Shown here piece after piece: positions 37,891 to 50,696 of a stretch of 64,000 bases of DNA. The notes beneath the pieces were generated by a model. It worked only from the letters and a program-made list of their open reading frames with translations. It ran no database searches and was not told where the DNA came from. Position numbers and translations under genes: made by a program. Source of the stretch: Inia geoffrensis (Eukaryota > Chordata > Mammalia > Artiodactyla > Iniidae). Numbering within the stretch: the first letter of the stretch is position 1; each line of letters begins with the position of its first letter. The stretch covers positions 24,664,055 through 24,728,054 of the forward strand of contig CM070912.1 in NCBI GenBank assembly GCA_036417435.1. The letters run 5' to 3'.

Positions 37891-39373
37891 TATTACACCT
37901 CAATCTTTTTTGTCCAAATACCCTTTTGTCCTATTAACTTTACACTCATGCCTCTCAGAGGTTCTCTGTGTTACCAATGTTTCTGTCTAGTCTCTGTGTC
38001 TTTAAGTTGGTAGGTTCAGCCTTTTACCCCAAACTCTTCTCCTATCTTGTTTGCAGCCTCTCTTCTGCACCCTCGTCTCAACCCATCTTGTACCTGTTAT
38101 TCCTCAGTGTCGCTCAAGTCTCTTTCACTTGTATAACTCAGGAATCCATTTCAAAAAGGCTCAAGGGCAAAGGGCATTTATTGGAAGCCTCTGGGATATG
38201 CTTGAGTCTGCTAGCTGCCTGCCAAATACCCGTTCTTCCCTTCTTGCTTGATAAAGAATCCTGATTTATTTAGGGTGATGATATGCCCAAACAGAAAACA
38301 ATGGTCCCCAGCTTTCCTTGGAGTTTAGGGTGATCATAGAAAGAACAGTAGATATCATTGTGGAGCTTCCAAGAAATCCTTTGGGGGAGGGTGCTAAATC
38401 AGTTGGGATGAGTACCCTTTAGCACCTTGTCATTCCCATTCTTTCTGTCTGGAATATAGAAAGGATAGCTGGAACTCCAGCAACCTTCTTGTGACCATGA
38501 GAATAGAAGCTATTACTCACAAGTAATGAGCCAGAAAGAGAGAAGCAGCCTGGATCCCTGATGTCTTTGTGGTCTGCTGTATATGGCCCACTCTTGGACT
38601 TTGTTTCAAACCTGAGAGTGAACCCCCGATTGGTTGAAGCCATTCAAACTGGGCTTCTGTTGCTATAGCTGGTACCCTGAGGTGTGTGATGGAATTGAAC
38701 AATCTAACTGAAAGAAGTTTAGGGATAAAGATAGGCCTTGGAAAAAGCTGGAACCAGAGGTCCAAACACATCAGTCCGTCCCTCCATCTTCTGTCTCTGC
38801 TTCTCTCTGCACGCTTGGTTAATTCTCTCTCTGGTCAGAATGATGTGCTCCACATTTAAAAAACACAGCTGCCCAGCTTCTGAGTGTAAAGTCCCAGGGC
38901 TACCATAAAGGGACAGGTTTTCCCTCTACAACCATGGGCCTCAGGTGGGCCCTCAAGGCTGCTCTACCCCACTGCATTTTGCTCTTCCGGTCACTCTCCC
39001 ACGCCCTGGTCTGCACTCCCCTCCAGTCTCTAACATCCCTCTCCCTTCCTTGCCTTCCTGAGGACCTGCTTTCTAGGTCACTGAGGAGGGAAGAAGCGAG
39101 CAGAAGGGAGTTTCCACAAGCTCCCTCTGCCTCATTTCCACACTCCCCTGCACGTGCATTGACTACGTTTTGATGGACACACTAGCCAGCCTCCTGCCTG
39201 AGGCCCACTCTCCAACTGCCCACGAGACCCCAGTCTCTCTCCCCAGTTTCTGGACATCACTTCACCGCTTCCCTCTCTCCTTTCCTTTATCATCATCTCC
39301 CCCCCACCCCGCCCCCCACCGTCTACCGCATCAGGATTCAGACTTACTGCTCCTTCTCTGATTAAAAGCAAAG
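37891..39373. other. Intergenic sequence without recognised feature
   Basis: Pyrimidine-rich in places (about 38960-39320). No repeat or gene is recognised. Confidence 0.4.
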
Positions 39374-39668
39374 TGGTACTTCCCTGGTGGCACAGTGCTT
39401 AAGACTCCACCTGCCACTGCAGGGGACACGGGTTCGAGCCCTGATCCAGGAAGATCCCACATGCCACGGAGCAACTAAGCCCGTGCGCCACAACTACTGA
39501 GCCTGCTCTCTAGAGCCCGCAAGCCTCAACTACTGAGCCCATGTGCCACAGCTACTGTAGTCCACGCACCTAGAGCCCGTGCTCCGCAACAAGAGAAGCC
39601 ACTGCAATGAGAAGCCCGCAATGAAGACCCAGCGCAGCCATAAATAATAAATAAACAAATTTATAAAA
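39374..39668 (+). mobile_element. CHR-1-type tRNA-derived SINE
   Basis: 'ggtacttccctggtggcaca' head with 'gggttcgagccc' box B. The body has repeated 'caactactgagcc' units and ends 'gaagacccagcgcagcc' with an AATA-rich tail. It is more diverged than the CHR-2 copies. Probable short TSD (aaagcaaagt/aaaacaaagt). Confidence 0.88.
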
Positions 39669-39838
39669 ACAAAGTCCTCACTTTGCCCCAGTTCTCCATG
39701 TTTCTGTTCCCTTTGCAGCAAAAGTCTTCAGAAGAGTTACCTCACTGTCTCCAGTACTCCCTTCCCATTTTCTCCTAAATCAGGCTTTTGCTTCCTGTCC
39801 CCACACTGGACTTCACACACACGCTGAAACTGCGCTTA

Positions 39839-40052
39839 GGGCTTCCGTGGTGGTTCAGTGGTTGACAGTCCACCTGCCGATGCAGGGGACACGGGTTCGT
39901 GCCCCGGTCCGGGAAGATCCCACGTGCCGCGCAGTGGCTGGGCCCGCGAGCCATGGCCGCTGAGCCTGCGCGTCTGGAGCCTGTGCTCCACAACGGGAGA
40001 GGCCACAGCAGTGAGAGGCCCGCGTACCGCAAAAAAAAAACAAAAAACAAAA
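39839..40052 (+). mobile_element. CHR-2-type SINE
   Basis: 'gggcttccgtggtggttcag' head, body to 'gtgagaggcccgcgtaccgc', and an A-rich tail with C interruptions. Imperfect TSD 'aaactgcgcttag'/'aaactgctcttaa'. Confidence 0.92.
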
Positions 40053-40159
40053 AACTGCTCTTAAGCCCATCATCTCTCACCTCCCGTGCTGCTCCCCTCC
40101 CTATTACTCACGGTCCCCATCACCCTGGCTTCCTTGCCATCTCTGGCTTCTAGACCCTT

Positions 40160-40510
40160 CTCATGACACTGCCCTGGTTATTCATCCTGCCTGGAATGCT
40201 CTTCATCAGGATCTCTGCACGCCTCCCTCCTTCACTTGTTCAAGCTTTTGCATCCATGTCACCTTCTCATTTAAGCCTTTCCTGACTATCCCAGTGAAAT
40301 TGCAGCCAACACTCCCAATCACCTTTACCGTAGCACTGATCACCTCATATAAAAACCATTTATTATGGCTTTTATGTCTGTCTCACCCCATAGATTATAA
40401 GCTCCATGAAGGCAGGTGTTGTCTGTTTTGTTCACTACTCTACCTCCAGCACTAAGTGCTTGGTGCATAGTAGGTGTTCAATTAAATTTGTTGGATCAAT
40501 GAATGAATCA
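40160..40510 (+). repeat. L2 LINE 3' part
   Basis: 'cctgcctggaatgctcttca', 'gatctctgcacgcctccctc', 'ttataagctccatgaaggca' and 'tgcatagtaggtgttcaatt', ending 'gaatgaatca'. It is one of the best L2 matches here. Confidence 0.92.
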
Positions 40511-40744
40511 CTTTCTTAGACATAGTCCAAAAACATCTCAGCAAAGTGTGTTGATGATCCTGGCTTGAGCCTGGTGTTACCTGGGACCCATCAACTGTAG
40601 ATACAGGAATAGGGTCCCATAAAAAGATAGAGAACTTATGTTAGCCATGTAATGAAGGGGCCATTTGCAGGAGGGGAAGACCAACCATGCCATAGATGTC
40701 AGATACACGGTGATGCTTGAGAATAAGACTCCCTCTGTATCCAA

Positions 40745-40910
40745 ACCATCCCGGTTTGAATCCTGCATCTACTTCTTACTTCTTGCCTCTGAGGCTTTGA
40801 CAAGTTGTTTCACATGCCTGTTACCCTCCTCCGAGGATTGCCTGGAGCTTAAATAAATGAGTTAATATTAAAAAGCACTTGAACCAGTGCCAAGCACAAA
40901 GTAACACCAA
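40745..40910 (+). repeat. MIR SINE
   Basis: 'cccggtttgaatcctgcatc', 'gacaagttgtttcacatgcc' and 'accagtgccaagcacaaagt'. Confidence 0.7.
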
Positions 40911-41177
40911 GTTCAAAAACTGAAAACTACTAGAAAAATAATGAGAACTTGATAAAATAAATACATACATTTTTGAAGGAATCAATACTCTTCCATAACA
41001 AGCAGAATAGAAATACATAAGGACAGGAGAAATTGCATTATGCAACTGACAAGCTCAGTTTAATAGGTATGTAGAGAAACATACTTACATTAACAGAAAT
41101 AAGTATTATTTTCTAGGAGCCATGAAGTCGGAACATAAAGGAAGTCTCAACAAGTGAAATAAAAGAGATTTTGCTCA

Positions 41178-41864
41178 GGCATCATCAGAAAATCTACAAA
41201 CAACAAATGCTGGAGAGGGTGTGGAGAAAAGGGAACCCTCTTGCACTGTTGGTGGGAATGTAAACTGATACAGCCACTATGGAGAACAGTATGGAGGTTC
41301 CTTAAAAAACTAAAAACAGAATTACCATATGATCCAGCAATCCCACTATTGGGCATATATCTGGAGAAAACCACAATTCGAAAAGATACATGCATCCCAA
41401 TGTTCATTGAAGCACTATTTGCAATAGCCAAGACGTGGAAGCAACCTAAATGCCCATAGACAGAAGAATGGATAAAGAAGTTGTGGTACATATATACAAT
41501 GGAATATTACTCAGCCATAAAAAGGAACGAAATTGGGTCATTTGTTGAGACGTGGATGGATCTAGAGACTGTCATACAGCGTGAAGTAAGTCAGAAAGAG
41601 CAAAGCAAATATCGTATATTAATGCATACATGTTGAACTTAGAAAAATGGTACAGATGAACCGGTTTGCAGAGCAGAAGTTGAGACACAGGTGTAGAGAA
41701 CAAAAGTATGGATACCAAAGGGGGAACGCAGTGGGTGGTGGGGGTGGGGGTGTGATGAGTTGGGCGATTGGGATTGACATGTATACACTGATGTGTATAA
41801 AATTGATGACTAATAAGAACCCATTGTATAAAAAAATAACATTTAAAAATTACAAAAAAGAAAA
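41178..41864 (+). mobile_element. 5'-truncated L1 insertion with 17-bp TSD
   Basis: It holds the last part of L1 ORF2 (C-terminal tract with '[20 protein letters not shown]') plus 3'UTR and an A-rich tail. It is flanked by the exact 17-bp TSD 'aaaagagattttgctca' at 41161-41177 and 41865-41881. It is relatively young. Confidence 0.93.
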
Positions 41865-41899
41865 AAAAGAGATTTTGCTCAAGCCAAAGTCTCTCTGAT

Positions 41900-42299
41900 A
41901 ATAATCCAGTAATATTTAGAAATACATTTTTTAGAACTTTAAAAACTGAGAAACACAATCCTAGACAACAAAATTCAATCTTTTTTTAAAGCAGTAAATA
42001 AAAGAACACTTTATAACAGAATCTATAGAGTACAACAAAAGCTGTAGTTAGAGGAAAATTAATAGACTTCAATGCCTTTATTATAAAGAATGACTAATAA
42101 AACAATAAGAGAACTTGTTATAAACCCCAGGATGTTAGGATAAGAACAAAATAAACCAAAAAATTCTGAATAGAAAATTAATAATTATAGAATCTGATGT
42201 AATAGACTAGAAAGCACAAATAGCAAAAAAGAAAACAAGCTCAAAACCTCTATTTTGAAAATACCATTTTGGGTGAAGGGAAACAAAAGGTACAAATTT
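41900..42299 (+). repeat. Ancient L1M ORF2, segment 1
   Basis: 'tttaaagcagtaaataaaag', 'gctgtagttagaggaaaatt' and 'aatagacttcaatgccttta' follow the plus-strand L1 ORF2 order. It is heavily decayed and continues at 42575 and 49440. Confidence 0.6.
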
Positions 42300-42565
42300 T
42301 CAGTTATAAAATAAATAAGTCCTCAGGGTGTAATGTACAGCATGGCGGCTATAGTTAATAATACTGTATTATATATTTGAAAGATCTGAAAAATCAGATC
42401 TTAAATGTCCTCATCACAAGAAAAAACAATTGTGACTATGTGCGGTGATGTATGTTAACGAGACTTGTGATCATTTTGCAATATATACAAATATCAAGTC
42501 ATTATGTTGTATACCTGAAACAAATGTAATATGTCAATTATATATCAATTAAAAAATTTTAAATT
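42300..42565 (+). repeat. Older L1 3'UTR insertion
   Basis: 'gggtgtaatgtacagcatgg', 'ctatagttaataatactgta', 'acttgtgatcattttgcaat' and 'tatgttgtatacctgaaaca' form a distinct L1 3' terminus sitting inside the L1M ORF2 series. Confidence 0.8.
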
Positions 42566-42574
42566 GGAAAAATG

Positions 42575-42894
42575 AAAATACCAGATTAAACCCCACACAG
42601 GTCTGATTAAGGAGGAAAGAAAATGTGGTCATATCAAAAAGAAGACACAGCCACGTTACAGAGAAGAAGACAAATGGAAGAGAATGTCACACGCAATTCT
42701 ACAGCACCATATTTGATAATCTAGATGAAATGGCTACTTTTTTGAAAAAAATATATAAAATGATCCAGGAAAAGGTAGAACATTTGAAGAAACCAATTAC
42801 CAAAAAGAGATGAAAAGTTTAGCGTTAAAAAAGACCTGCAGGACAGAGAGGTTCATAGCTGAGTTCTGTATAATGTCATGTGGAAAACACGTTG
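42575..42894 (+). repeat. Ancient L1M ORF2, segment 2
   Basis: 'gataatctagatgaaatggc' and 'gaagaaaccaattaccaaa', then 'gttcatagctgagttctgta', match the reverse-transcriptase N-terminal region of L1 ORF2 in plus orientation. Confidence 0.65.
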
Positions 42895-43107
42895 CTCCAA
42901 TGTTGTTTTTTCTATTAAAGTATAATTGACTTATAATATTATATTAGTTTCAGGTGTACAGTGTAGTGGTTTGATGTTTTAATGCATTACAGACTGATCA
43001 CTATGGTTAAGTCTAGTTAACATCTGTCACCATACAAAGTTATTACAATATTATTGACTATATTATTTGTGCTGTACATTACATCCTGTGACTTATTTGT
43101 TTATTTT

Positions 43108-44430
43108 CAGTTTATTTTATTTTTTAAATTGAAGTATAGTTGATTTACAATGTTGTGTTAGTTTCAGGTGTACAGCAAAATGATTCAGTTATACATACAC
43201 ATATATCTATTTTTTTCAGATTTCTTTTCCCTTACAGATTATTACAAAATATTGACTATAGTTCCCTGTGCTACATAGTGGGTCTTCGTTAGTTATCTAT
43301 TATATATATAGTAGTGTGTATATGTTAATCCCAAACTCCTAATTTATCTCTCCCCCTCTGGTAACCATAACTTTGTTTTCTATGTCTGTGGGTCTGTTTC
43401 TGTTTTGTATATAAGTTCATTTGTATCATTTCTTTTAGATTCCACATATAAGCGATATCATATGATATTTGTCTTTCTCTGTCTGACTTACTTCACTTAG
43501 TATGATAATCTCTAGGTCCATCCATGTTGCTGTAAGTGGCATTATTTCATTCTTTTTTATGGCTGAGTAATATGCAATTGTATAAACATACCACATCTTC
43601 TTTATCCATTCATCTGTTGATGGACATTTAAGTTGCTTCCATGTCTTGGCTATTGTAAATAGTGCTTCAATGAACATTGGGATGCATGTATCTTTTCGCA
43701 TTGTGGTTTTCTCCAGATATATGCCCAGGAGTGAAATTGCAGGATAATATGATAGCTCTATTTTTAGTTTTTTAAGGAACCTCCATACTGTTCGCCATAG
43801 TGTCTGTACCAATTTACATTCTCACCAACAGTGTTGGAGGGTTCCTTTCTCTTCACGCCCTCTCCAGCATTTGTTATTTGTAGACTTTTGATGATGGCCA
43901 TTCTGACCAGTGTGAGGTGATACCTCATTGTAGCTTTGATTTGAATTTCTCTGATAATTAGTGATGCTGATTATTTTTTCATGTGCCTTTTGGCCATCTG
44001 TATGTCGTTTTTGGAGAAATGTCTATTTAGATCTTCTGCCCATTTTTTGATTGGGTTGTTTGGTTATTTTATATTGAGCTATATGAGCTGTTTGTATATT
44101 TTGGAGGTTAATCCCTTGTCAGTCACAATATTTGCAAATATTTTCTCCCATTCTGTAAGTTGTCTTTTCGTTTTGTTTATGGTTTCCTTTGCTGTGCAAA
44201 AGTTTTTAAGCTTAATTAGGTCACATTTGTTTTTGTTTTTATTTCCATTACTCTAGGAGATGGATCAAAAAAGTATTGCTGTGACTTATGTCAAAGAGTG
44301 TTCTGCTTATGTTTTCCTCAGGAGTTTTATATAATAGTGTTTGGTCTTCCATTTAGGTCTTTAATCCATTTTGAGTTTATTTTTGTGTGTGGTGTTAGAG
44401 AATGTTCTAATTTCACTCTTTTACATGTAG
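43108..44430 (-). mobile_element. 5'-truncated L1 nested in L1-B 3'UTR (L1-A)
   Basis: A second L1 3' end in the same orientation. Its ORF2 C-terminus at 43435-43812 reads [19 protein letters not shown]1-B 3'UTR text stops at about 43107 ('gacttatttgt') and resumes at about 44431 ('cttatttattttttaactgg'), giving a short probable TSD starting 'cttattt'. Confidence 0.8.
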
Positions 44431-44879
44431 CTTATTTATTTTTTAACTGGAAGTTTGTACCTCCTCATCTTCCTCCCCTATTTTCCTGACACCCCCCACC
44501 TCCCCCCTCCTCTAGCAATCAACAATTTGTTCTCTGTATCTGTGAATCTGTTTCTGTTTTGGTACATTTGTTCATTTGCTTTGTTTTTAAAATTCCACAT
44601 GTAAGTGAAATCATATAATATTTGTCATTCACTGTCTGATTTACTTCACTTAGCACATTACCCCCTAGGTCTATTCATGATGTTGCAATTGGCAAGATTT
44701 TATTCTTTGTTACAGTGGAGTATTATTCCATTGTGTGTGTGTATACATGTATATATATATACAATCTTCCTTATGTCTTCATCTATCGATGGACACTTAA
44801 GTTGCTTCCATATCTTGGATGTTGTAAATATGGCTGCAATGAACATTGGTGTGTATACTTCTTTTTGAATCAGTGTTTT

Positions 44880-47118
44880 TGTTTTCTTTAGGTAAATACC
44901 CAGAGTGTAATTGCTGAATCATATGGTAGTTCTATTTTTAAGTTTTTGAGGAACTCCCATACTGTTTTTCACAGTGGCTGCACCAATTTACATTCCTACT
45001 AACAGTGCACAGCCTTCCCTTTTCTCCACATCCTTGCCAATGCTTTGTTGGCTCTCTATTCTGTTCCATTGATCTATGTGTCTGTTTTTGTGCCAGCACC
45101 ATACTGTTTGATGACTCTAGCTTTGTAGTATAGTTTGAAATCAGGGAGTGTGATACCTCCAACTTTGTTCTTCTTTCCCAAGATTGTTTTGGCTATTCAA
45201 GGTCTTTTGTGTTTCCATACACATTTTAGAATTATTTGTTCCAGTTCTGTGAAAAATGCCATTATTATTTTGATAGGGATTGCATTGAATCCATAGATTG
45301 CATTGGGTAGTATGGTCACATTAACAATATTAGTTCTTCCAATCCATGAATACAGTATATCTTTCTATTTGTGTCATCTTCAATTTCTTTCATCAGTGTC
45401 TTACAGTTTTCCAAGTACAGGTTTGCTAATATTTTCTTGAGGACTTTTGCATCTATGTTCATCAAGGATATAGGCCTGTAATTTTCTTTTTCTGTGGTGT
45501 CTTTGTCTGGTTTTGGCATCAGGATAATGTTGGCCTCATAGAATGAGTTCAGAAGCATTCCTTCCTCGTCAATTTTTCGGAATAGTTTGAGAGGATAGGT
45601 ATTAACTCTTCTTTTAATGTTTCATATTCATCTGTGAAGACATCTGGTCCTGGACTTTTGTTTGTTGGGAATTTTTTAAAGTACTGATTCAATTCCGTTC
45701 CTAGTAATTGGTCTGTTTACATTTTCTATTTCTTCCTAATTCAGTCTAGGGAGACTATGTTTCTAGGAATTTATCCATTCCTTCTAGGTTGTCCATTTTA
45801 TTGGTGTATAATTGTTCACAGTAATCTCTTGTGATCCTTTGAATTTTTGTGATGTCAGTTATAACTTCTCCTCTTTCATTTCTGTTTTTATTTCATTGGG
45901 CCCTCTCTTTTTCACTTGATGAATCTAGCTAAAGTTTTATCCATTAAAAAAATCTTTTCAAAGAACCAGCTCTTAGTTTCATTGATCTTTTCTATTTTTT
46001 TAGCCTCTCTTTCTTTTATTTCTGCTCTTTTCTTTGTTATATCTTTCCTTTAATTAACCTTGGGTTTTGTTTGTTCTTCTTTTTCTAGTTTCTTTAGGTG
46101 TAAGATTATGTTGTTTATTGGATATTTTTCTTGTTTCCTGAGGTAGGCTTGTATTGCTATAAATTTCCCTCTTAGAACTACTTTTGCTGTGTCCCATACA
46201 TTTTGGATTGTTCTGTTTCCATTACCATTTGCATCCATGTATTTTCTGATTTCTTGTTTGATTTCTTCAGTGACCCATTGGTTGCTTAGTAGTATATTGT
46301 TTAGCCTCCACGTGTTTGTGTTTTCTGAAGTTTTTTTTCTTGTAGTTGATTTCTAGTCTCATACTGTTGTGGTTGAATAAGATGCCTGATATGATTTCAG
46401 TCTTCTTAAATTTATTGAAACTTGTTTTGTGGCTTAGCATGTGTTCTCTCCTGGAGAATGTTCCATGTGCACTTGAAAAGAATGTGTATTCTGCTGTTTT
46501 TGGTTTGAATGTTCTATATATATCTACTAAGTTTATCTGGTATGATGTGTTATTTAAGGCCAGTGTTTCTTCATTGATTTCCTCTCTGGACGATCTGTTC
46601 ATTGGTATAAGTGGGGTATTAAAGTCTTCTACTGTAATTGTATTATTGCCACTTTCTCCCTTTATGTTTTTTGATATTTGCTTTATATGTTTAGATGTGC
46701 CTATGTTGTATGCATATATATTTGCAACTGTTACATCTTCTTGATGGACTCAGTCCTGTATCATTATGTAATACCCTTCTTTGTCTATTGTTACAGTCTT
46801 TGTTTTAAAGTTTATTTTGTCTGATAAGTATTTATTGCTACCCCAGCTTTCTTTTATTTTCCATGTACATGGAATACTTTTTTCCATCCCCTCACTTTCA
46901 ATCTGTTTGTGCCTTTAGATCTGAAGTGAGTCTCTTGCAGACATCATATATATATATATATATATATATCTTATACATATATCATGTGTATTAGATATAT
47001 ATGTATATATCATACATATATCTTTTTTAATCCATTCAGCCAGTCTATGTCTTTTGAGTAAAGCATTTAGCTCATTTACATTTAAAGTAATTATTGGTAG
47101 GTATGTACTTATTGCCAT
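44880..47118 (-). pseudogene. L1 ORF2p relic in L1-B
   Basis: It begins MAISTYLPIITLNVNELNAL, the endonuclease N-terminus. It continues with TFFSSAHGTFSRREHMLSHK (46267-46602) and reverse-transcriptase pieces ([20 protein letters not shown] at 45316-45558). It is broken by multiple stops and an internal deletion. Confidence 0.8.
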
Positions 47119-47619
47119 TTTGTTAATTGTTTTCTGGCTGTTTTGTAGTACATTTTTGTTCCTTTCTTCTTTTGTCTCTTCCCCTGTGATTTGATGACTG
47201 CCTTTATGTGTTATGTGTTTGGATTTTTTTTTTTTTTATTTCTTGTGTGTGTATCTGTTACAGATTTTGGTCTGTTGTTACCATGAGGTTTATATATAAC
47301 TACATACTATTTTAAGTTGATGGTCTCTTAAGTTTCAATGCCTTCTAACAACTCTGAATTTTTTACTCCGTCACTCAATGTTTAATGTTTTTTGACATCA
47401 TATTTTATGTCTTTTTGTTTTGTGAATCCCTTACCTGCTTATTCTGAATATAGATGATTTTACTACTTTTATCTTTTAACCTTCCTACTAGCTTTATAAG
47501 TAGTTGGTCCACAACATTTACTACATGCTTGCCTTTATGAATGAAACTTTTCCTTTTGTAATTTTCATATTTCTAGTCATGGTCTCTTCTTTTCCTCTTA
47601 CAGAAGTCCCTTTAACATT

Positions 47620-48530
47620 TCTTTAAAACCACTTTAGTGGTGCTGAACTCTAAGCTTTTGCTTGTCTGTAACAGTCTTTGTCTTTCCTTCAAATCTAAAC
47701 AATAGCCTTGCTGGGTAGAGTATTCTTGGTTTTAGGTGTTTCCCTTTCATCACTTTGACTATATTGTGCCACTCCCTTTAGGCCTGAAAAATTTCTGCTG
47801 AAAAGTCAACTCATAGTCTTATGGGAGTTCCCTTGTATGTAGCCAGTTGCTTTTCTCTTGCTGTTTTTAAGATTCTCTCCTTATCTTTCATTTTTGCTAT
47901 TTTAATTATAACGTATCTTGGTGTAGACCTCTTTAGGTTCATCTTGTTTGGGACTGTGTGTGCTTCCTGGACCTGGATGCCTGTTTTTGTTCCCAGGTAA
48001 GGGAGATTTGTGGCTTTTATTTCTTCAAATAAATTATCTGCCCCTTTCTCTCTCTCTCTCTTCTCCTTCTGGGTCCCCTATAATTCAAATGTCAATATGC
48101 TTGATGTTCTCACGGAGGTCTCTCAATCTGTCCTCGTTTTTTAAAATTCTTTTTTCTGTTCAGCTTGGGTGATTTCCACTACTCCATCTTCCAGTTCACT
48201 GATTCATTCTTCTGTATCATCTAATTTATTGTTGATTCCTTCTAGTGTTTTTTTTGTTTTGTTTAACATTTCAGTTATTGTATTCTTCAGCTCTGTTTGG
48301 CTCTCCTCTCTGTTTTCTCTTTTAAACTTCTCACTATGTTCATCAATTCTTTTCCCAAGTTCGTTGAGCATCTTTATAATCATCACCTTGAAGTCTTTAT
48401 CAGAGGGACTGTTTATTTCCACTTCTCTTAGTTCTTCTTCTGGGGTTTTGTCTTGTTCCTTTGTTAGAAACATATTCCTCTGTCTCCTAATTTTGCCTAA
48501 TTCTCTGTATTTATGTCTACATATTAGGTA
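47620..48530 (-). pseudogene. L1 ORF1p relic in L1-B
   Basis: Translation gives KEQDKTPEEELREVEI, then a Lys/Glu-rich coiled coil (KNTITEMLNKTKKTLEGINN, DDTEE). Further left are RRM/C-terminal pieces (KRSTPRYVIIKIAKMKDKER) separated by stops. The longest open piece is 89 codons at 48473-48204. Confidence 0.8.
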
Positions 48531-49001
48531 GGTTTGTTACAGTTTCCAGTCTTGGAGAGGTGGCCTTATGTAGGGTACATCCTATGAGACCCAACAGCAT
48601 ACTCTCCTCTGGAAACAAAAGCTGTATATTCTAGGGGTGCTTGCTATACAGGCTGTATATTCCCTTCTGCTGTGGAAGTGCCCACTGCTGTTGGCACACT
48701 GGTGGGTGGGGTTGGCCCCTGGCCTGGTTGGCTGCCAGGCCCTGCCTCATGCAGAGGTTGCTGACCTGCAGGTGGTTTGTGCCAGGTCCCAGGGTTTTGC
48801 CTATGGGGCCTATGTGGGCTGGGGCTGGTGCCAGACTTCTGGTGGATGGGTTCGTGTCCTGTGGCAGCTGGCTACAGAGCCAGGAAGGTCCAGGGTTGGT
48901 GCTGACCCACTGGTTTGGGGGGCCAGGGTCCCAGAGCACCTGGCTGGGGGTATTGGGGGGCCTGCGGCTGGTGCCCACCTACTGGTACTCCAATGTTGTT
49001 T

Positions 49002-49415
49002 AAACAATTGCAAATCATACACAGTGATGCTGAGACTTGACCAAATGATAGAATCACCTGAAGCATTTTTTAAAACTAATGATGTTCAAACCCCATCCAC
49101 AGAATTTCCTATTCAATCCCTCTGGGTTGTGCAAGGCATCAGCACCTTTTTTTTTTTCGCGGTACACGGGCCTCTCACTGTTGCGGCCTCTCCCGTTGCA
49201 GAGCACAGGCTCCGGACGCGCAGGCCCAGCGGCCATGGCTCACGGGCCCAGCCGCTCCGTGGCATGTGGGATCTTCCAGGACCGGGGCACGAACCCGTGT
49301 CCCCTGCATCGGCAGGCAGACTCTCAACCACTGCGCCACCAGGGAAGCCCCAGGCATCAGCATCTTAAAACAGCTCTCCAAATGATTCTAATGCACAGCC
49401 AGGGTTGATAACCTT
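49002..49415 (-). mobile_element. MER5A-like hAT element, split by a SINE
   Basis: The left part (49025-49133) has 'gatagaatcacctgaagcat' and the right part (49363-49415) has 'ccaaatgattctaatgcaca' and 'gccagggttgataacc'. These resemble the two halves of MER5A. The orientation is tentative because the element is short. Confidence 0.6.
49145..49351 (-). mobile_element. CHR-2-type SINE inside MER5A-like element
   Basis: Reverse SINE: poly-T, 'cgcggtacacgggcctctca' and the body, ending 'ccaccagggaagcccc'. Exact 11-bp TSD 'aggcatcagca' at 49134-49144 and 49352-49362. Confidence 0.93.
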
Positions 49416-49439
49416 GTCCACAGAAAGTAATTAGAAGTG

Positions 49440-50696
49440 TTTCAATTCTTTTAAAACCCACTTCTGAAGGATAGCACCAGAAAAGAAAACTATAAATTTT
49501 ACTTATGAATAAAGGCAAACCTTTTCACTAAGCTATTGGCACCAAACGAATAAAGTGTTATGGCAAAGGAGAGCTTATTCCAGGAATTCAAGGCTTGTTT
49601 GGATGAGGGAAGGTATCAACATAATATAGTAATTACATCAATATTAAAGGTGAAGCTGAAAAGCCATTTGATAAATTTGGTAGTCATTTCTAATAAATCA
49701 ACAAGTAAATCATTAATAGAAGGAAATCACCTAAATATAATTTAGGCTAATGAATAAAAAACCCTATTCCAAATGGTGAATTATTTAAATAGTTACAAAA
49801 GTTCTTGCAAATGCATTAAAATAAGAAAATAAAATAAGTGTAAGCATTGGAAAGAAAATTTTAAACTAATTTTACTGATGGTTTGCTTGTATACTAAGGA
49901 AACTAGTAGACTTTAATAGAAATTAAAACAATAATCTTACTAGAATCAATGAGTGTTTGTAAGATGACTGGAAACAATAAAACTATATAAATATTAATAG
50001 CTTTTCTCTATACTAACAATAATGACTTTGAAATGGATATGGGAGAACTTAGATGGAAAAAATATCCCAATCACAATAGCACCAGCATAAAATAACTTGG
50101 GGAACAGTTAGGAAGAGAAGCTCAGGAATTATATGAATAAAAGTATTTTAAAAATAATTTTCACAATCTCATTCAATTTCATAAAACAAGATTCACACAA
50201 ATGGAACCAAATACCATATTTCTGAGTGGGAAGATATAAAATGCAAATATTACCAAAGTTAATGAAATTAACTTAAAATTTCAGTATCAATTAGAATATC
50301 AACAACTTGCTTTTAGTGTTGAAGAGAGGGAAAGTAGGAGACTAGATTAAACAAACAGAAAAGGAGATGCCCTAAAATAGCCAATAAATAAACAAATGTC
50401 AAGGATAGACTTGCCTCAAGTTATATCAGAATATAAGTCAAACTTAATAAATATGTTATTGCTGGTTTAGGAATAGAAAAAGGTAGATCATTTAGATCTC
50501 TTACAGAGAACTCCTTATATGACAAAGGTGATGTTTGAATCCAGTAGGAGAATATGGTCTATTTAAAGTATGTTGCTGGCCCAACTGATTTTCCATTGGG
50601 AAAAAATAGTGTTGAACACTTATCTCATATCATGTACAAGAAGATTCCAGATGGATTAAAGTCTTGAATATAAGTAAAACAAACTAAAACAATAAA
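49440..50696 (+). repeat. Ancient L1M ORF2, segment 3
   Basis: 'gagcttattccaggaattca', 'gaagctgaaaagccatttga', 'tttctctatactaacaataa' and 'gaaggaaatcacctaaatat' follow the L1 ORF2 reverse-transcriptase order. It continues the series seen at 42575-42894. Confidence 0.75.

Larger units (their letters stand above)
42909..48987 (-). mobile_element. Near-complete L1 element (L1-B), inactive
   Basis: It is bounded by the exact 14-bp TSD 'ctccaatgttgttt' (42895-42908 and 48988-49001). From right to left it has: a GC-rich 5' region (about 48500-48987); an ORF1 relic (about 48530-47620), whose N-terminal part reads EQDKTPEEEL plus a coiled coil; an ORF2 relic from about 47118 (TLNVNELN endonuclease start); and a 3'UTR. 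Many stops and frameshifts are present. In the endonuclease, the usual SDHN reads as FNHN near 46370. An internal deletion of several hundred bases lies near 45045. Another L1 occupies 43108-44430 within its 3'UTR. Confidence 0.9.

Noticed and set aside
48637..49368. 243-codon plus-strand frame
   Set aside because: It is the antisense of the L1-B 5' region joined to a CHR SINE. Both parts are transposon sequence.
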